A stretch of 64,000 bases of DNA from Helicobacter pylori NQ4053 (GTDB lineage Bacteria > Campylobacterota > Campylobacteria > Campylobacterales > Helicobacteraceae). The position numbers were made by a program, and so were the translations under genes. The DNA lies in contig NZ_AKNV01000004.1 in NCBI RefSeq assembly GCF_000274605.1, forward strand, positions 1 through 64,000, written 5' to 3'. Below, piece after piece: positions 28,976 through 37,896 of the stretch (its first letter is position 1; each line of letters starts with the position of its first letter). Under the pieces are notes generated by a model that was not told the origin of the DNA, searched no databases, and saw only the letters and a program-made list of their open reading frames with translations.

Positions 28976-30443
28976 TTGGCTGAATTTAGCGTTTTGTTGG
29001 CTCTTTATAACAGGGCTTGGCTATTATATGATGACTTTATTGCAATGGTATCATTACAGCGTGTTTAGGATCTTAACCAAGCACCACAAAATGCGTTGGC
29101 ATGGGATTTATTTTTTATTGCCTTTGGGGGTGTTTATCCTATCGTATGCTTTCAAGATGCCGTTTGTTTTTGATTTCTTTTGCGGCGTGATTCAAATGCC
29201 CATGCTCATTATCTGGGCCAAACGCAACGACAAGCCTTTAGTTTTCACGCCAAGGGTGAAGCGCTTTTTCATCTTCTTATTACTCTTTTTAATCTTGCAT
29301 GAAATCTTAAATATAGAATTAGTCCCTTTGAATGGGATTTCGCTCGCGCTTGGCTATTGGTGTTTATTTATATTCGTTTTAAGCGCTTCTTTAATCTTTG
29401 AGAAAGCCTTATCCAAGCAATATTTACAAACCGCTAAAGACAAAATCGCCTCTTTAGAACATTTAAAAGTCATCGCCATTACCGGAAGCTTTGGGAAAAC
29501 CAGCACCAAAAATTTCTTGCTTCAAATCTTACAAACCACATTCAACGCGCATGCAAGCCCCAAAAGCGTCAATACCCTTTTAGGCATTGCGAACGATATT
29601 AACCAGAATTTAGACGATAAGAGTGAAATCTATATCGCTGAAGCCGGGGCAAGGAATAAGGGCGATATTAAAGAAATCACCCGCCTTATTGAACCTCACC
29701 TTGCCGTGGTCGCAGAAGTGGGCGAACAGCATTTAGAATATTTTAAAACTTTAGAAAATATTTGCGAGACTAAAGCGGAATTATTGGATTCCAAACGCTT
29801 AGAAAAAGCCTTTTGTTACTCTATAGAAAAAATCAAGCCCTACGCCCCTAAAGATAGCCCTTTAATAGATGTTTCTAGCTTGGTTAGAAACATCCAATCC
29901 ACTTTAAAAGGCACTTCTTTTGAAACGCTTATCAATGGCGTTTGGGAAAGCTTTGAAACGAAGGTTTTAGGGGAGTTTAGCGCTTATAATATCGCTTCAG
30001 CTATTTTAATCGCTAAGCATTTAGGCTTAGAGACAGAAAGGATCAAACGGCTTGTTTTTGAGCTTAAGCCTATTAACCATCGTTTGCAACTGTTGGAAGT
30101 GAATCAAAAAATCATTATAGACGATAGCTTTAACGGGAATTTAAAGGGCATGTTAGAGGGCATTCGTTTGGCGAGTTTGTATGAAGGGCGTAAAGTCATC
30201 GTAACACCGGGCTTAGTGGAAAGCAATACAGAAAGTAATGAAATTTTAGCGCAAAAAATAGATGGGGTTTTTGATGTCGCTATCATCACAGGGGAGTTGA
30301 ATTCCAAAACGATTGCTTCACAATTGAAAACCCCCCAAAAAATCTTACTCAAGGATAAGGCGCAATTGGAGAATATCTTACAAGCCACCACGATTCAAGG
30401 CGATTTGATTTTATTCGCTAATGACGCCCCTAATTACATTTAG
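28962..30443 (+). CDS. murF: UDP-MurNAc-tripeptide:D-Ala-D-Ala ligase MurF
   Basis: The Mur ligase (493 residues) has the P-loop AITGSFGKTSTKNF, the AEAGARNKGDIKEI block and the C-terminal RLQLLEVNQKIIIDDSFNGN with the DDSYNANP-like motif of MurF. The N-terminal 150 residues carry several hydrophobic stretches, which is unusual for E. coli MurF but seen in epsilonproteobacteria. It adds D-Ala-D-Ala to complete the UDP-MurNAc-pentapeptide. ATG 28962 overlaps the hydrolase. It is followed by the HIT gene after a few bases. Confidence 0.92.
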   Translation: MQSLSWLNLAFCWLFITGLGYYMMTLLQWYHYSVFRILTKHHKMRWHGIYFLLPLGVFILSYAFKMPFVFDFFCGVIQMPMLIIWAKRNDKPLVFTPRVKRFFIFLLLFLILHEILNIELVPLNGISLALGYWCLFIFVLSASLIFEKALSKQYLQTAKDKIASLEHLKVIAITGSFGKTSTKNFLLQILQTTFNAHASPKSVNTLLGIANDINQNLDDKSEIYIAEAGARNKGDIKEITRLIEPHLAVVAEVGEQHLEYFKTLENICETKAELLDSKRLEKAFCYSIEKIKPYAPKDSPLIDVSSLVRNIQSTLKGTSFETLINGVWESFETKVLGEFSAYNIASAILIAKHLGLETERIKRLVFELKPINHRLQLLEVNQKIIIDDSFNGNLKGMLEGIRLASLYEGRKVIVTPGLVESNTESNEILAQKIDGVFDVAIITGELNSKTIASQLKTPQKILLKDKAQLENILQATTIQGDLILFANDAPNYI

Positions 30444-30452
30444 GAAATGAAC

Positions 30453-30938
30453 ATGCAACATTTATACGCTCCTTGGCGCGAAAGTTATTTGAAAGAGAAA
30501 AATAAGAGTTGTGTCTTTTGTGAAATTTCTCAAAACACTACAAAAGATTCAGAAAACAGAGTGCTTTATAGAAATAGCGATCTCTTTGTGGTGATGAACG
30601 CCTACCCTTATAACCCCGGGCATTTGTTGATCGTCCCTCATGCGCATCAAGCGAGCGTTGAACTTTTAGAGCTTAATACTTGGCTGAACATGAATAAATT
30701 AGTGCCTAAAGTGTTAAAAGCGTTGTATGCTTATGGCGCTCAAGGGATCAATTTAGGTTTGAATTTGCACAGAAACGCCGGAGCAGGAATCCCTGAGCAT
30801 TTGCACATGCATTTAGTGCCTAGGTTTTTAGGCGATAGCAATTTTATGAGCGTTATCGCTCAAACTAGGGTGTGCGGGATTGATTTAAATGAAACCTATC
30901 TTGCGTTAAAAAACTTATTAGAAAAGGAGCTTCATTGA
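30453..30938 (+). CDS. HIT-family nucleotide hydrolase
   Basis: The protein (about 161 residues) carries CVFCEI with a CxxC pair near residue 20, NAYPYNPGHLLIVP and the histidine triad EHLHMHLVPRF. HIT proteins cleave nucleotide-phosphate bonds; this subclass resembles Ap4A phosphorylases or hydrolases. TTTAGGAA lies seven bases before the second ATG (30453), so that is preferred over ATG 30447, which is too close. It lies between murF and prs on one strand. Confidence 0.85.
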   Translation: MQHLYAPWRESYLKEKNKSCVFCEISQNTTKDSENRVLYRNSDLFVVMNAYPYNPGHLLIVPHAHQASVELLELNTWLNMNKLVPKVLKALYAYGAQGINLGLNLHRNAGAGIPEHLHMHLVPRFLGDSNFMSVIAQTRVCGIDLNETYLALKNLLEKELH

Positions 30939-31002
30939 AAACAAACGCTTTTAGTTTGGGTGCGCTACAATTGATTTTAATTCATTTTAGGGAGTGTCAG
31001 CG

Positions 31003-31959
31003 ATGAAGGCTCGTGGTTTTAAGACAAAGATGCGTGGTTTTAAGATTTTTTCAGGGAGCGCTCACCCTGCATTTGGCAAAGAAGTGTCAAAGCATTTAGG
31101 CTTTCCCTTATCCAAAGCGGTGATAGGCAAATTCAGCGATGGCGAAATCAATATCCAAATCAGCGAATCGGTGCGCGGTAAGGATATTTTTATCATCCAG
31201 CCCACTTGCGTGCCGGTCAATGACAATTTAATGGAATTGTTAGTCATGGTAGATGCTTTAAGGCGCAGTTCGGCCAATTCTATCACAGCGGTGTTGCCGT
31301 ATTTTGGCTATGCCAGACAGGACAGGAAAGCAGCTCCAAGAGTGCCTATCACGGCTAAAATGGTCGCTAATTTGATGCAAGAAGTGGGGATTGAAAGGAT
31401 CATTACGATGGATTTGCATGCCGGGCAAATCCAAGGCTTTTTTGATGTGCCGGTGGATAATTTATACGGATCTATCGTCTTTAGAGACTATATCCGCTCT
31501 AAAGCGTTAAAAAACCCTGTGATCGCTAGCCCTGATGTGGGTGGGGTTACAAGAGCCAGGTATTTTGCCAATCAAATGGGCTTAGATTTAATCATCGTGG
31601 ATAAGCGCCGTGAAAAAGCTAATGAAAGCGAAGTGATGAATATTATCGGCTCAGCCAAGGAGCGCGATGTGATTTTAGTGGATGACATGATTGATACCGC
31701 AGGCACGATCTGTAAAGCCGCTTTGGCTTTAAAAGAGCAAGGGGCGACTTCTGTCATGGCGTTAGGCACGCATGCGGTTTTGAGCGGGAATGCGATCAAG
31801 CGCATTAAAGAAAGCGCGTTAGATGAAGTGGTGGTAACTAACTCTATCCCTTTAGTTCAAAAATGCGATAAAATCACCACCTTAAGCGTAGCGTCCTTAT
31901 TTGCGGAAGTGATCAGAAGGATTTATCATAACGAAAGCGTCCAATCGCTTTTCACTTAA
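31003..31959 (+). CDS. prs: Ribose-phosphate pyrophosphokinase
   Basis: The 318-residue enzyme has FSDGEINIQISESVRGKDIF, RQDRKAAPRVPITAKMVAN and DLHAGQIQGFFDVPVDN, and the PRPP-type loop VILVDDMIDTAGTI. All are standard for class I PRPP synthetase. It makes PRPP from ribose 5-phosphate and ATP for nucleotide, His and Trp synthesis and for salvage. ATG 31003 lies 8 bases after TAGGGAG. GTG 30994 is in frame but is itself the end of that binding site. It is the last gene of the run from pgpA. Confidence 0.95.
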   Translation: MKARGFKTKMRGFKIFSGSAHPAFGKEVSKHLGFPLSKAVIGKFSDGEINIQISESVRGKDIFIIQPTCVPVNDNLMELLVMVDALRRSSANSITAVLPYFGYARQDRKAAPRVPITAKMVANLMQEVGIERIITMDLHAGQIQGFFDVPVDNLYGSIVFRDYIRSKALKNPVIASPDVGGVTRARYFANQMGLDLIIVDKRREKANESEVMNIIGSAKERDVILVDDMIDTAGTICKAALALKEQGATSVMALGTHAVLSGNAIKRIKESALDEVVVTNSIPLVQKCDKITTLSVASLFAEVIRRIYHNESVQSLFT

Positions 31960-31971
31960 AAAAAGCGGGAG

Positions 31972-32048
31972 TGGTGGATTCTGTAGGACTTGAACCTACG
32001 ACCAATCGGTTATGAGCCGAGCGCTCTGACCAGCTGAGCTAAGAATCC
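31972..32048 (-). tRNA. tRNA(CAT), most like tRNA-Ile2
   Basis: The 77-nt cloverleaf has acceptor GGATTCT/AGAATCC, D-arm AGCTCAGCTGGTCAGAGC, anticodon stem TCGG/CCGA with loop CTCATAA (CAT at 32014-32012), T-arm GTAGGTTCAAGTCCTAC and an encoded CCA. The body, with TTAGCTCAG and the T-arm, resembles Bacillus tRNA-Ile2 more than elongator Met (which begins GGC), and the initiator C1-A72 mismatch is absent. If so, C34 is modified by TilS. It overlaps the 3' end of rodA and shares its transcript. Confidence 0.88.
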
Positions 32049-33155
32049 AAAATTCCCAAAGGATGGTCTGCTATTGTATCCAAAAATATAGCGAAAAGCA
32101 AGCAAGTTTTCTAGGATTGCAAACAGGATCATAAAAGTGATAAAACTGCTCCCCCCATAGCTGAATAAAGGCAAGGGAATCCCCACCACAGGGGCTAACC
32201 CTAAAGTCATGGCGATATTCACGCTGGAATAAACAAAGATTAAAGTAGAAATCCCAAGGGCTACAATCTTTAAAAACCAATCGCTGTTGCTCTCAAACAG
32301 ATAAAAAAATAAATGCAAACTCAAGCCTATATAAATCGCAAAAAGCAACATAGCCCCTAAAAACCCGAAACGCTCCACGAAGTAAGCAAAGATAAAATCG
32401 CTCGTTGCGATAGGCAAGAATTTGAATTTGGTTTGGGTGCAGGCTTCTTTGGATTTGCCTAAAAACCCGCCCGATCCTATGGCGATAATGGATTGCATGA
32501 CATGGTAATTGGGCTTTTCAGAAAGAAAGTCTGCGATGCGCTTTTTTTGGTAATCATGCAAGAAATGATAAGCGATAGGCGAAGCCACTAAAAGAGCGAT
32601 AAAAAGAGGGAACCACACCCTAGTCCTTAAGCCCACGATAAGTAAAATCCCAAAACCCATGATTAAAACAATAAGGGCCGTGCCTAAATCGGGCTGCTTT
32701 AAAATCAAAGCCGCCGGTAAGCAAATGTAAAAACTGAGCTTTAAAAACATACCCCAATCATAGCCCTTAAAAGGAGGCGGGTTGATTTTAATCAAATGCG
32801 CCAACAATAAAAGGATAGCGATTTTCACGGGTTCGCTAGGCTGTAGAGTGATAGAAGTAAAGGGAATGACTAGCCATCGTTGCGCCCCAAGCTTGCTAGA
32901 TCCCATAAAATCCACTAACGCTAATAAAATAACGCACGCCCAATAAAACACAAAGAGCCACCGATCGAGCTTCCTGAAAGGGATAAAAAACACGATCCAA
33001 AAGAGAAGAAACCCTATTGCATAATAAACCCCTTGTTTCAAGCTCAAAACCGCGCTGCTCTCAAAAATCAATACAAAAGAAACCACCAACAAGGGGATAA
33101 TAAACACAAAAGGCAAAAGATCAAAATGCATCCAAATCCTTTTGTCTAATGCCAT
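32010..33155 (-). CDS. rodA: Rod shape-determining SEDS protein RodA
   Basis: The 381-residue polytopic protein has SEDS blocks: QRWLVIPFTSITLQPSEPVKIA, LKQPDLGTALIVLIMGFGILLIVG, FLPIATSDFIFAYFVERFG and VGIPLPLFSYGGSSF. SEDS proteins polymerise glycan strands with a class B PBP; RodA acts in the elongasome. The frame does not stop before the tRNA gene: the last 12 sense codons lie within it and TAA 32012-32010 uses the anticodon loop. ATG 33155 is the start. The tail residues after FGY are therefore dictated by tRNA sequence. Confidence 0.93.
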   Translation of the reverse strand: MALDKRIWMHFDLLPFVFIIPLLVVSFVLIFESSAVLSLKQGVYYAIGFLLFWIVFFIPFRKLDRWLFVFYWACVILLALVDFMGSSKLGAQRWLVIPFTSITLQPSEPVKIAILLLLAHLIKINPPPFKGYDWGMFLKLSFYICLPAALILKQPDLGTALIVLIMGFGILLIVGLRTRVWFPLFIALLVASPIAYHFLHDYQKKRIADFLSEKPNYHVMQSIIAIGSGGFLGKSKEACTQTKFKFLPIATSDFIFAYFVERFGFLGAMLLFAIYIGLSLHLFFYLFESNSDWFLKIVALGISTLIFVYSSVNIAMTLGLAPVVGIPLPLFSYGGSSFITFMILFAILENLLAFRYIFGYNSRPSFGNFGFLAQLVRALGS

Positions 33156-33874
33156 GCGTTTTTCATAACCCCTAATCTTATTGTGTTAATTTCTTGATTG
33201 TATCCAAGTTGAGATAATTCTCCTTAAAGAGAGAGATTATCATGTCAACTTCACCAGGCAAATCCACTTCGCCTGTTTCATTATTAAAGCATTTTTCTAG
33301 CACTTTCAAATAAGCAAACCCAATGCCTTCTGTGATAACGGCAGCGGTTGCGCCCCCTGCAACACTCCCCGCAGCAGGAATGAATTTAAGGAAACCATTA
33401 ATGAGCGTTCTCTCCACATGCGCAAGAGCGATTATGCTAGAAATCTCTGTTATAAATGTTGGGGTTGCAGATTTACCCAAACTCACTTCAAAAGCGTCAT
33501 TCATTTCATGGATCATCCTTTTTTGAACACCTGCAATCAAGGGCATATCGCTAAAGGGTATGGGACTAGCCTCAGCCGTTCCTGCAAGGCCTGATGCAAC
33601 ATGAATAATTTTTTTACTTTTAGCTATCATAGCTTGTTTTCTTTCTTGAATCTTAACTTTTTGAACACGCAAAAAATGGTTTTTTATAGCGTCTGAAAGA
33701 CATTTTTTCGTTTCATCTACCAATTCTTCTAAACCTTCGACAGGGACTTCCAACCCCCCAAATGAAAAGGCAACGGAATTGACTCTCACATAAGCTCTGA
33801 CAAAACCTTTAAAGCCCCATTCTTCATCTATGATCCCTTTAGTTTCTTGGAAAAACGCATCGCCGGCTTTTTCT

Positions 33875-33884
33875 TGTGTGTGTG
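33875..33884 (-). repeat. (CA)5 tract in the GTPase gene
   Basis: Five CA units on the minus strand (TG on plus), 48 bases from the AG tract. Three or six units are needed to join the two GTPase halves when the AG tract is ON. With three units the G4 loop would read VVFTQEK, as in relatives. Confidence 0.8.
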
Positions 33885-33931
33885 AAAACGACAATCGTTG
33901 GGATATTCCAATTTTTAGCAAAGCTTAATAA

Positions 33932-33943
33932 CTCTCTCTCTCT
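33932..33943 (-). repeat. (AG)6 tract in the GTPase gene
   Basis: Six AG units on the minus strand (CT on plus). Five or eight units would continue the GTPase frame to the next repeat. It is within the length range that slips in H. pylori. Confidence 0.85.
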
Positions 33944-34510
33944 TGAAACCTAGAAGAAGTCTCTTTAACGCACAAATACGCCACATCAATGGCTTCTTTT
34001 TCATCAAGCGTTTTAAAAGAATCTTCCATTTCTTTTTTAATGCTTTGCATGGTGTCGTGGTAATCTTTATCTTCAATGCCTTTGGTGTCCCACAAAATCA
34101 AGCCTTTCTGTTCATCAATGTATTTTTCAAGATGCTGAGTGATGGGCTTTCCTACGCCTGCTTTAGCGATTTCTTTACCAAATAGAGCGTTAATGAGCGA
34201 GCTTTTACCCACCCCAGTACCCCCCATGAGCAAAACGTTCATCTTGGGTTTTTCCTTTTTGATGAATTCACGCATCTTGCTCATGTTTAATCCTCCCTCT
34301 TTCCCATCAAGCGTGAATGCGTCGCCTAAAAAACCACGCAAAATGCCGTTCAGTTTATCATGCCCATTATGTTCCATTAGAACCCCTTTTAAAATGATTT
34401 GAGCCACAAAATGTTGGTGCACCGATTATAGCGTATTCAAATAATGAAATAGGATTTTTTTAAGGTTTTGAGTAGAATAATGGTTTTTAAAAATGCAAAA
34501 AAGAGTTTGA

Positions 34511-35494
34511 ATGCAAAAAGTTTTCATCGCCCCTACCCATTACAAACGCATTGATGAATTTCTAGCCAAAGAATTGCAAATTTCTAAGAACCAAGTGTTG
34601 AATTTGATTAAAGAAGGGCTGGTGTTTTGTCAAAAAAAGGGGGTAAAAAAAGGGGGGCTAGCCTTAAAAAAGGGCGATGCAATCACGCTTGTAACGCCCA
34701 AAATCGTGCCCAAACCCTTAAAAAAAGAGCTTGATTTAGAAATAGAAGTCATTTTTGAAGATGAAGACTTGTTAGTGTTGAATAAGCCCCCTAATTTAGT
34801 CGTCCATAAAGCCCCAAGCGTGAAAGAGCCTACTTTAGTGGATTGGTTGGAATTTAAAAATTACGAGCTTTCTAATCTGGGATTCAAAGAACGCTATGGG
34901 ATTGTGCATCGTTTGGATAAGGATACGAGCGGAGGGATTGTCATCGCTAAAAACAATTTTACCCATGTTCATTTGAGCGAGCAACTCAAAACTAAAATGA
35001 TGGGGCGCTATTATATCGCCTTGCTTTCAACGCCCCTAAAAGAAGAAAAAATGAGCGTGGAATGTTATTTGACAAGAAACCCCAATAACCGCTTGAAAAT
35101 GATAGCGCTCAAAGCGGCTAAAAAAGAAAAAAGCCGTTATTCTAAAAGCGAATTTACTAGCTTGCTGACTTCTCAAAATGGCATGGATTTGATAGGGGCT
35201 AAACTATTCACCGGGCGCACGCACCAGATCAGAGCGCATTTAGAATATTTGAACAGACACATCATAGGCGATAATCTTTACGGGCTTAATGGGGCGCTTT
35301 CTAAAGAAGAAATAAGAATCATGCTGCATGCCTATTTGATAGAGTTCAAACACCCTAGAAGCGAGCAAAAACTGCGCTTTAAAGTTCCCCTATTAAAGGA
35401 TATGTTAGAATATCTTAAAAAAGTTTTTAACAAGGAGAATTTAGATGAGGTCTTGGATGAAGAAAAAATACTTCACGCTTTTATTGCAAAGTAG
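34511..35494 (+). CDS. RluA/RluD-family 23S rRNA or tRNA pseudouridine synthase
   Basis: The 327-residue protein has an N-terminal S4-like RNA-binding domain (residues 10-60, RIDEFLAKELQISKNQVLNLI), then LVLNKPPNLVVH and the catalytic HRLDKDTSGG with Asp136, and GRTHQIRAHL. These are RluA-family motifs. S4 plus RluA fits RluD, or RluC-like enzymes, acting on helix 69 of 23S rRNA; the exact site is not certain. ATG 34511 is well placed. Its last 50 bases overlap the next gene's start. Confidence 0.88.
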   Translation: MQKVFIAPTHYKRIDEFLAKELQISKNQVLNLIKEGLVFCQKKGVKKGGLALKKGDAITLVTPKIVPKPLKKELDLEIEVIFEDEDLLVLNKPPNLVVHKAPSVKEPTLVDWLEFKNYELSNLGFKERYGIVHRLDKDTSGGIVIAKNNFTHVHLSEQLKTKMMGRYYIALLSTPLKEEKMSVECYLTRNPNNRLKMIALKAAKKEKSRYSKSEFTSLLTSQNGMDLIGAKLFTGRTHQIRAHLEYLNRHIIGDNLYGLNGALSKEEIRIMLHAYLIEFKHPRSEQKLRFKVPLLKDMLEYLKKVFNKENLDEVLDEEKILHAFIAK

Positions 35495-36704
35495 TGTGGT
35501 ATTAGCAGTTTTTATAGGGTGTTCTTCTACCAGGAATCATACTTTTTCAGCCCTTAATAATCAAGAAAATATAGATACTAAGCTTCCGGTAGTCCATTCT
35601 ATTAAAACCATTAACGATGTGAGTTCAGTGGGTTTTGAATGGCCTAAAATCGCTGATACTTATGACATTGATGGGTTTATTTTGTATCGTTTGAAAAAAG
35701 ACTCCAAACTTAAAAGAATCGCTACGATTAAAAACCCTTATGCGACCCACTATTATGATGAGGGGCTAGAAACAGAGAGTTCTTACACTTACCAATTAGC
35801 CACTTACAAGGGCGATAAAATCTCTAACCTTTCAGATCCTATTTTAGTAAAAACCTCTTTTATCAATCCTGTAGAAAGCGTGTTCGCAAGCCTTGAATAC
35901 CCTAAAAGCGTGAAAGTCTTTTGGAGCCCGCACCCAAATCCCAGCGTTTCTAAATACATCATTCAAAGGCAGAATAAAGAAGGCAAATTTTTGAATGTGG
36001 GGGCTGTGAAAAACCGCTTATTTGTGGAGTTTTTTGATAAAGATTTAGAGGATGGGAAAAAATACCGCTACCAAGTCATTGCTGAAAATTTCATGGGGGA
36101 TAAATCCAGGCCTAGCGTCATAGTGGAGGGGAAAACCAAAGATTTACCCAAAGAAATCACTAATGTTAGAGTGAGCCAAAACCTCACACGACACATTGAA
36201 TTGAGTTGGGACAAATCCACCCAAGAAGATGTGATAGCTTATCGCATTTACGCTTCCAACAACCGCAACGATAAATACAAATTCATCGCTCAAACCACCA
36301 ACACTTCCTATGTGGATAAAATAGAAAAAGACAACCTTACGCGTTATTATAAAGTCGTCGCCCTTGATAAAACGCATCTTGAAGGGGCATTACCCAAAGA
36401 GCCTGCCATGGGTGAGACCGCTGACAGACCCGAATCCCCTATCATCACTAAAGGGACTATTCAAGATTCTTCAGCTTTCATTCAATGGGAAAATAACCCA
36501 AGCGCTAAAATAGCCACTTATGCGGTGTATCGTTTTGAAGCCAATTCTAAAACCCCTTTGCGCTTTGGGAATATCACCAAAAACCAATTCGTAGATAAGG
36601 ACATGAAAGTGGGCGTGGCTTACCGCTATCAAGTGGTGAGCGTGGATAAAGATGGTTTAGAGTCGCACCCAAGCAAAGAAGTGCGTTTGTTTTTAGAGCG
36701 CTAA
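35445..36704 (+). CDS. Fibronectin type III-repeat lipoprotein
   Basis: The signal peptide ends LAVFIGCSST, a lipobox with Cys at about residue 26, so a lipid-anchored envelope protein. The 419 residues contain about four repeats of 85-95 residues with FN3 landmarks (VFWSPHPNPSVSKYIIQR, IELSWDKSTQEDVIAYRIYASN, AFIQWENNPSAKIATYAVYRF). FN3 domains mediate protein contacts; the partner is unknown. ATG 35445 lies seven bases after AAGGAG, inside the end of the pseudouridine synthase gene. A second Met four codons on would also work. Confidence 0.8.
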   Translation: MRSWMKKKYFTLLLQSSVVLAVFIGCSSTRNHTFSALNNQENIDTKLPVVHSIKTINDVSSVGFEWPKIADTYDIDGFILYRLKKDSKLKRIATIKNPYATHYYDEGLETESSYTYQLATYKGDKISNLSDPILVKTSFINPVESVFASLEYPKSVKVFWSPHPNPSVSKYIIQRQNKEGKFLNVGAVKNRLFVEFFDKDLEDGKKYRYQVIAENFMGDKSRPSVIVEGKTKDLPKEITNVRVSQNLTRHIELSWDKSTQEDVIAYRIYASNNRNDKYKFIAQTTNTSYVDKIEKDNLTRYYKVVALDKTHLEGALPKEPAMGETADRPESPIITKGTIQDSSAFIQWENNPSAKIATYAVYRFEANSKTPLRFGNITKNQFVDKDMKVGVAYRYQVVSVDKDGLESHPSKEVRLFLER

Positions 36705-36714
36705 AAGGGTTTTA

Positions 36715-37896
36715 ATGCCCCATTTTTTAGCCAAGCTGGATTTTAAGCCTTTAGAATACCCCTTAATTGAAGGGGATTTTTGTTTTCATAAGGAATTTTT
36801 AAGCTTAAAAAACCCCACTAAAAGCTGTGTGCATGCGAGTTTTAAGGATCGTATTTTTTTATTGCAAAAAATCAGGCGAGCGAATGATTTTTTAATCAAA
36901 AGCGAAAAAGCAACGCCCTTAAAAAGAGAGGTTTTAAAACAAGCTTTAAGGATTTATTCGCAATCTTTTGAGGTCATTTCGCATAATTTGCAAGAAAATT
37001 CTAAACATGCGAGCGGAAAAAAAGCCCTTGATTTAGGAACTTTTGAAGACTTTATCCAAAAAAATCAAGCCCCTATTTTAGCCGAAATTGGTTTTGGGAG
37101 TGGGAGGCATTTGATAGAATTAGCCAAAAACAACCCCACTAAAACATGCTTAGGGATAGAGATTCACACCCACTCTATCGCGCAAGCGTTAAAGCAAATT
37201 GAATTGTTGGATTTAAAAAATCTGCACATCTTGCAAGGCGATGGCCGTTTGATTTTAGAGAGCATGCCAAATCACAGGTGCGAGAAAATTTTTGTGCATT
37301 TCCCTGTGCCATGGAATGAGAAAAAACACCGCCGGGTGTTAAGCGAAAAATTTTTAAATGAAGCTTTAAGGGTTTTAAAACCTAGAGGGTTTTTGGAATT
37401 ACGAACCGATGATAGTCTTTATTTTGAAGACAGCTTAAAATTAGCCCTAAAAAACCTTAAATGCGAGATAGAAATCAAAAAAAACGCTCAAATCCCGGTG
37501 GTCAGCAAGTATGAAGCGCGTTGGAATAAACTCAAAAAAGATATTTATGATTTAAGAATTTATTCTTTAGAATCGAATGAAACCCCTTTTGATAACCATG
37601 CATTTGATTTTTCTTTTGATACAATAACAATGAGTAAAAAGAGCGTTGGAGCGATTTTAAAAACCCCAAAAATCATCCAAGAGGGGTATTTTGTGCATGT
37701 TTGTAATATTTATGAGAATAAGGGGGATTTTTTAGTGGAATTGAGTATGGGGGATTTTGATTGGCCTGTGCGTTTGTTTGTTTTATTGACAGAAAATCAG
37801 ATTTTTTATCTCAATAAAAGCCCCTTAAAAACCTTAAACAACCACAAAGCGCATCTTTTGCTTCAAAATATCCTAAGCCAAAAGGGAATTGGATGA
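36715..37896 (+). CDS. trmB: tRNA (guanine-N7-)-methyltransferase, extended form
   Basis: The methyltransferase core lies at about residues 110-300: ILAEIGFGSGRHLIELAKNNP (SAM motif I), LGIEIHTHSIAQAL, HILQGDGRLILESM, FVHFPVPWNEKKHRR and LRTDDSLYFEDSL, the TrmB pattern. At 393 residues it is much longer than E. coli TrmB (about 240), with extra N-terminal and C-terminal parts typical of epsilonproteobacteria. It methylates G46 of tRNA. ATG 36715 follows AAAAGGG. The end overlaps ftsE by four bases. Confidence 0.9.
   Translation: MPHFLAKLDFKPLEYPLIEGDFCFHKEFLSLKNPTKSCVHASFKDRIFLLQKIRRANDFLIKSEKATPLKREVLKQALRIYSQSFEVISHNLQENSKHASGKKALDLGTFEDFIQKNQAPILAEIGFGSGRHLIELAKNNPTKTCLGIEIHTHSIAQALKQIELLDLKNLHILQGDGRLILESMPNHRCEKIFVHFPVPWNEKKHRRVLSEKFLNEALRVLKPRGFLELRTDDSLYFEDSLKLALKNLKCEIEIKKNAQIPVVSKYEARWNKLKKDIYDLRIYSLESNETPFDNHAFDFSFDTITMSKKSVGAILKTPKIIQEGYFVHVCNIYENKGDFLVELSMGDFDWPVRLFVLLTENQIFYLNKSPLKTLNNHKAHLLLQNILSQKGIG

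Larger units (their letters stand above)
33178..34377 (-). pseudogene. YeeP/YfjP-like GTPase, out of frame at two dinucleotide repeats
   Basis: From ATG 34377 (after AAAAGGGG; an earlier GTG at 34422 lacks a site) the protein has the P-loop MGGTGVGKSSLINAL and DTKGIEDKDY (G3). At an (AG)6 tract it leaves frame and stops at 33925. With one AG fewer the missing strand appears, RELLSFAKNWNIPTIVVF, and a (CA)5 tract must change to 3 or 6 units to rejoin the frame that runs to 33178 (QEKAGDAFFQETKGI). The C-terminal part has a glycine-rich helix like DUF697 (FIPAAGSVAGGATAAVI). The whole is about 400 residues. It looks switchable by repeat slippage rather than simply dead. Confidence 0.82.

Noticed and set aside
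30994..31002. GTG start for prs at 30994
   Set aside because: It is part of the TAGGGAG binding site for ATG 31003.
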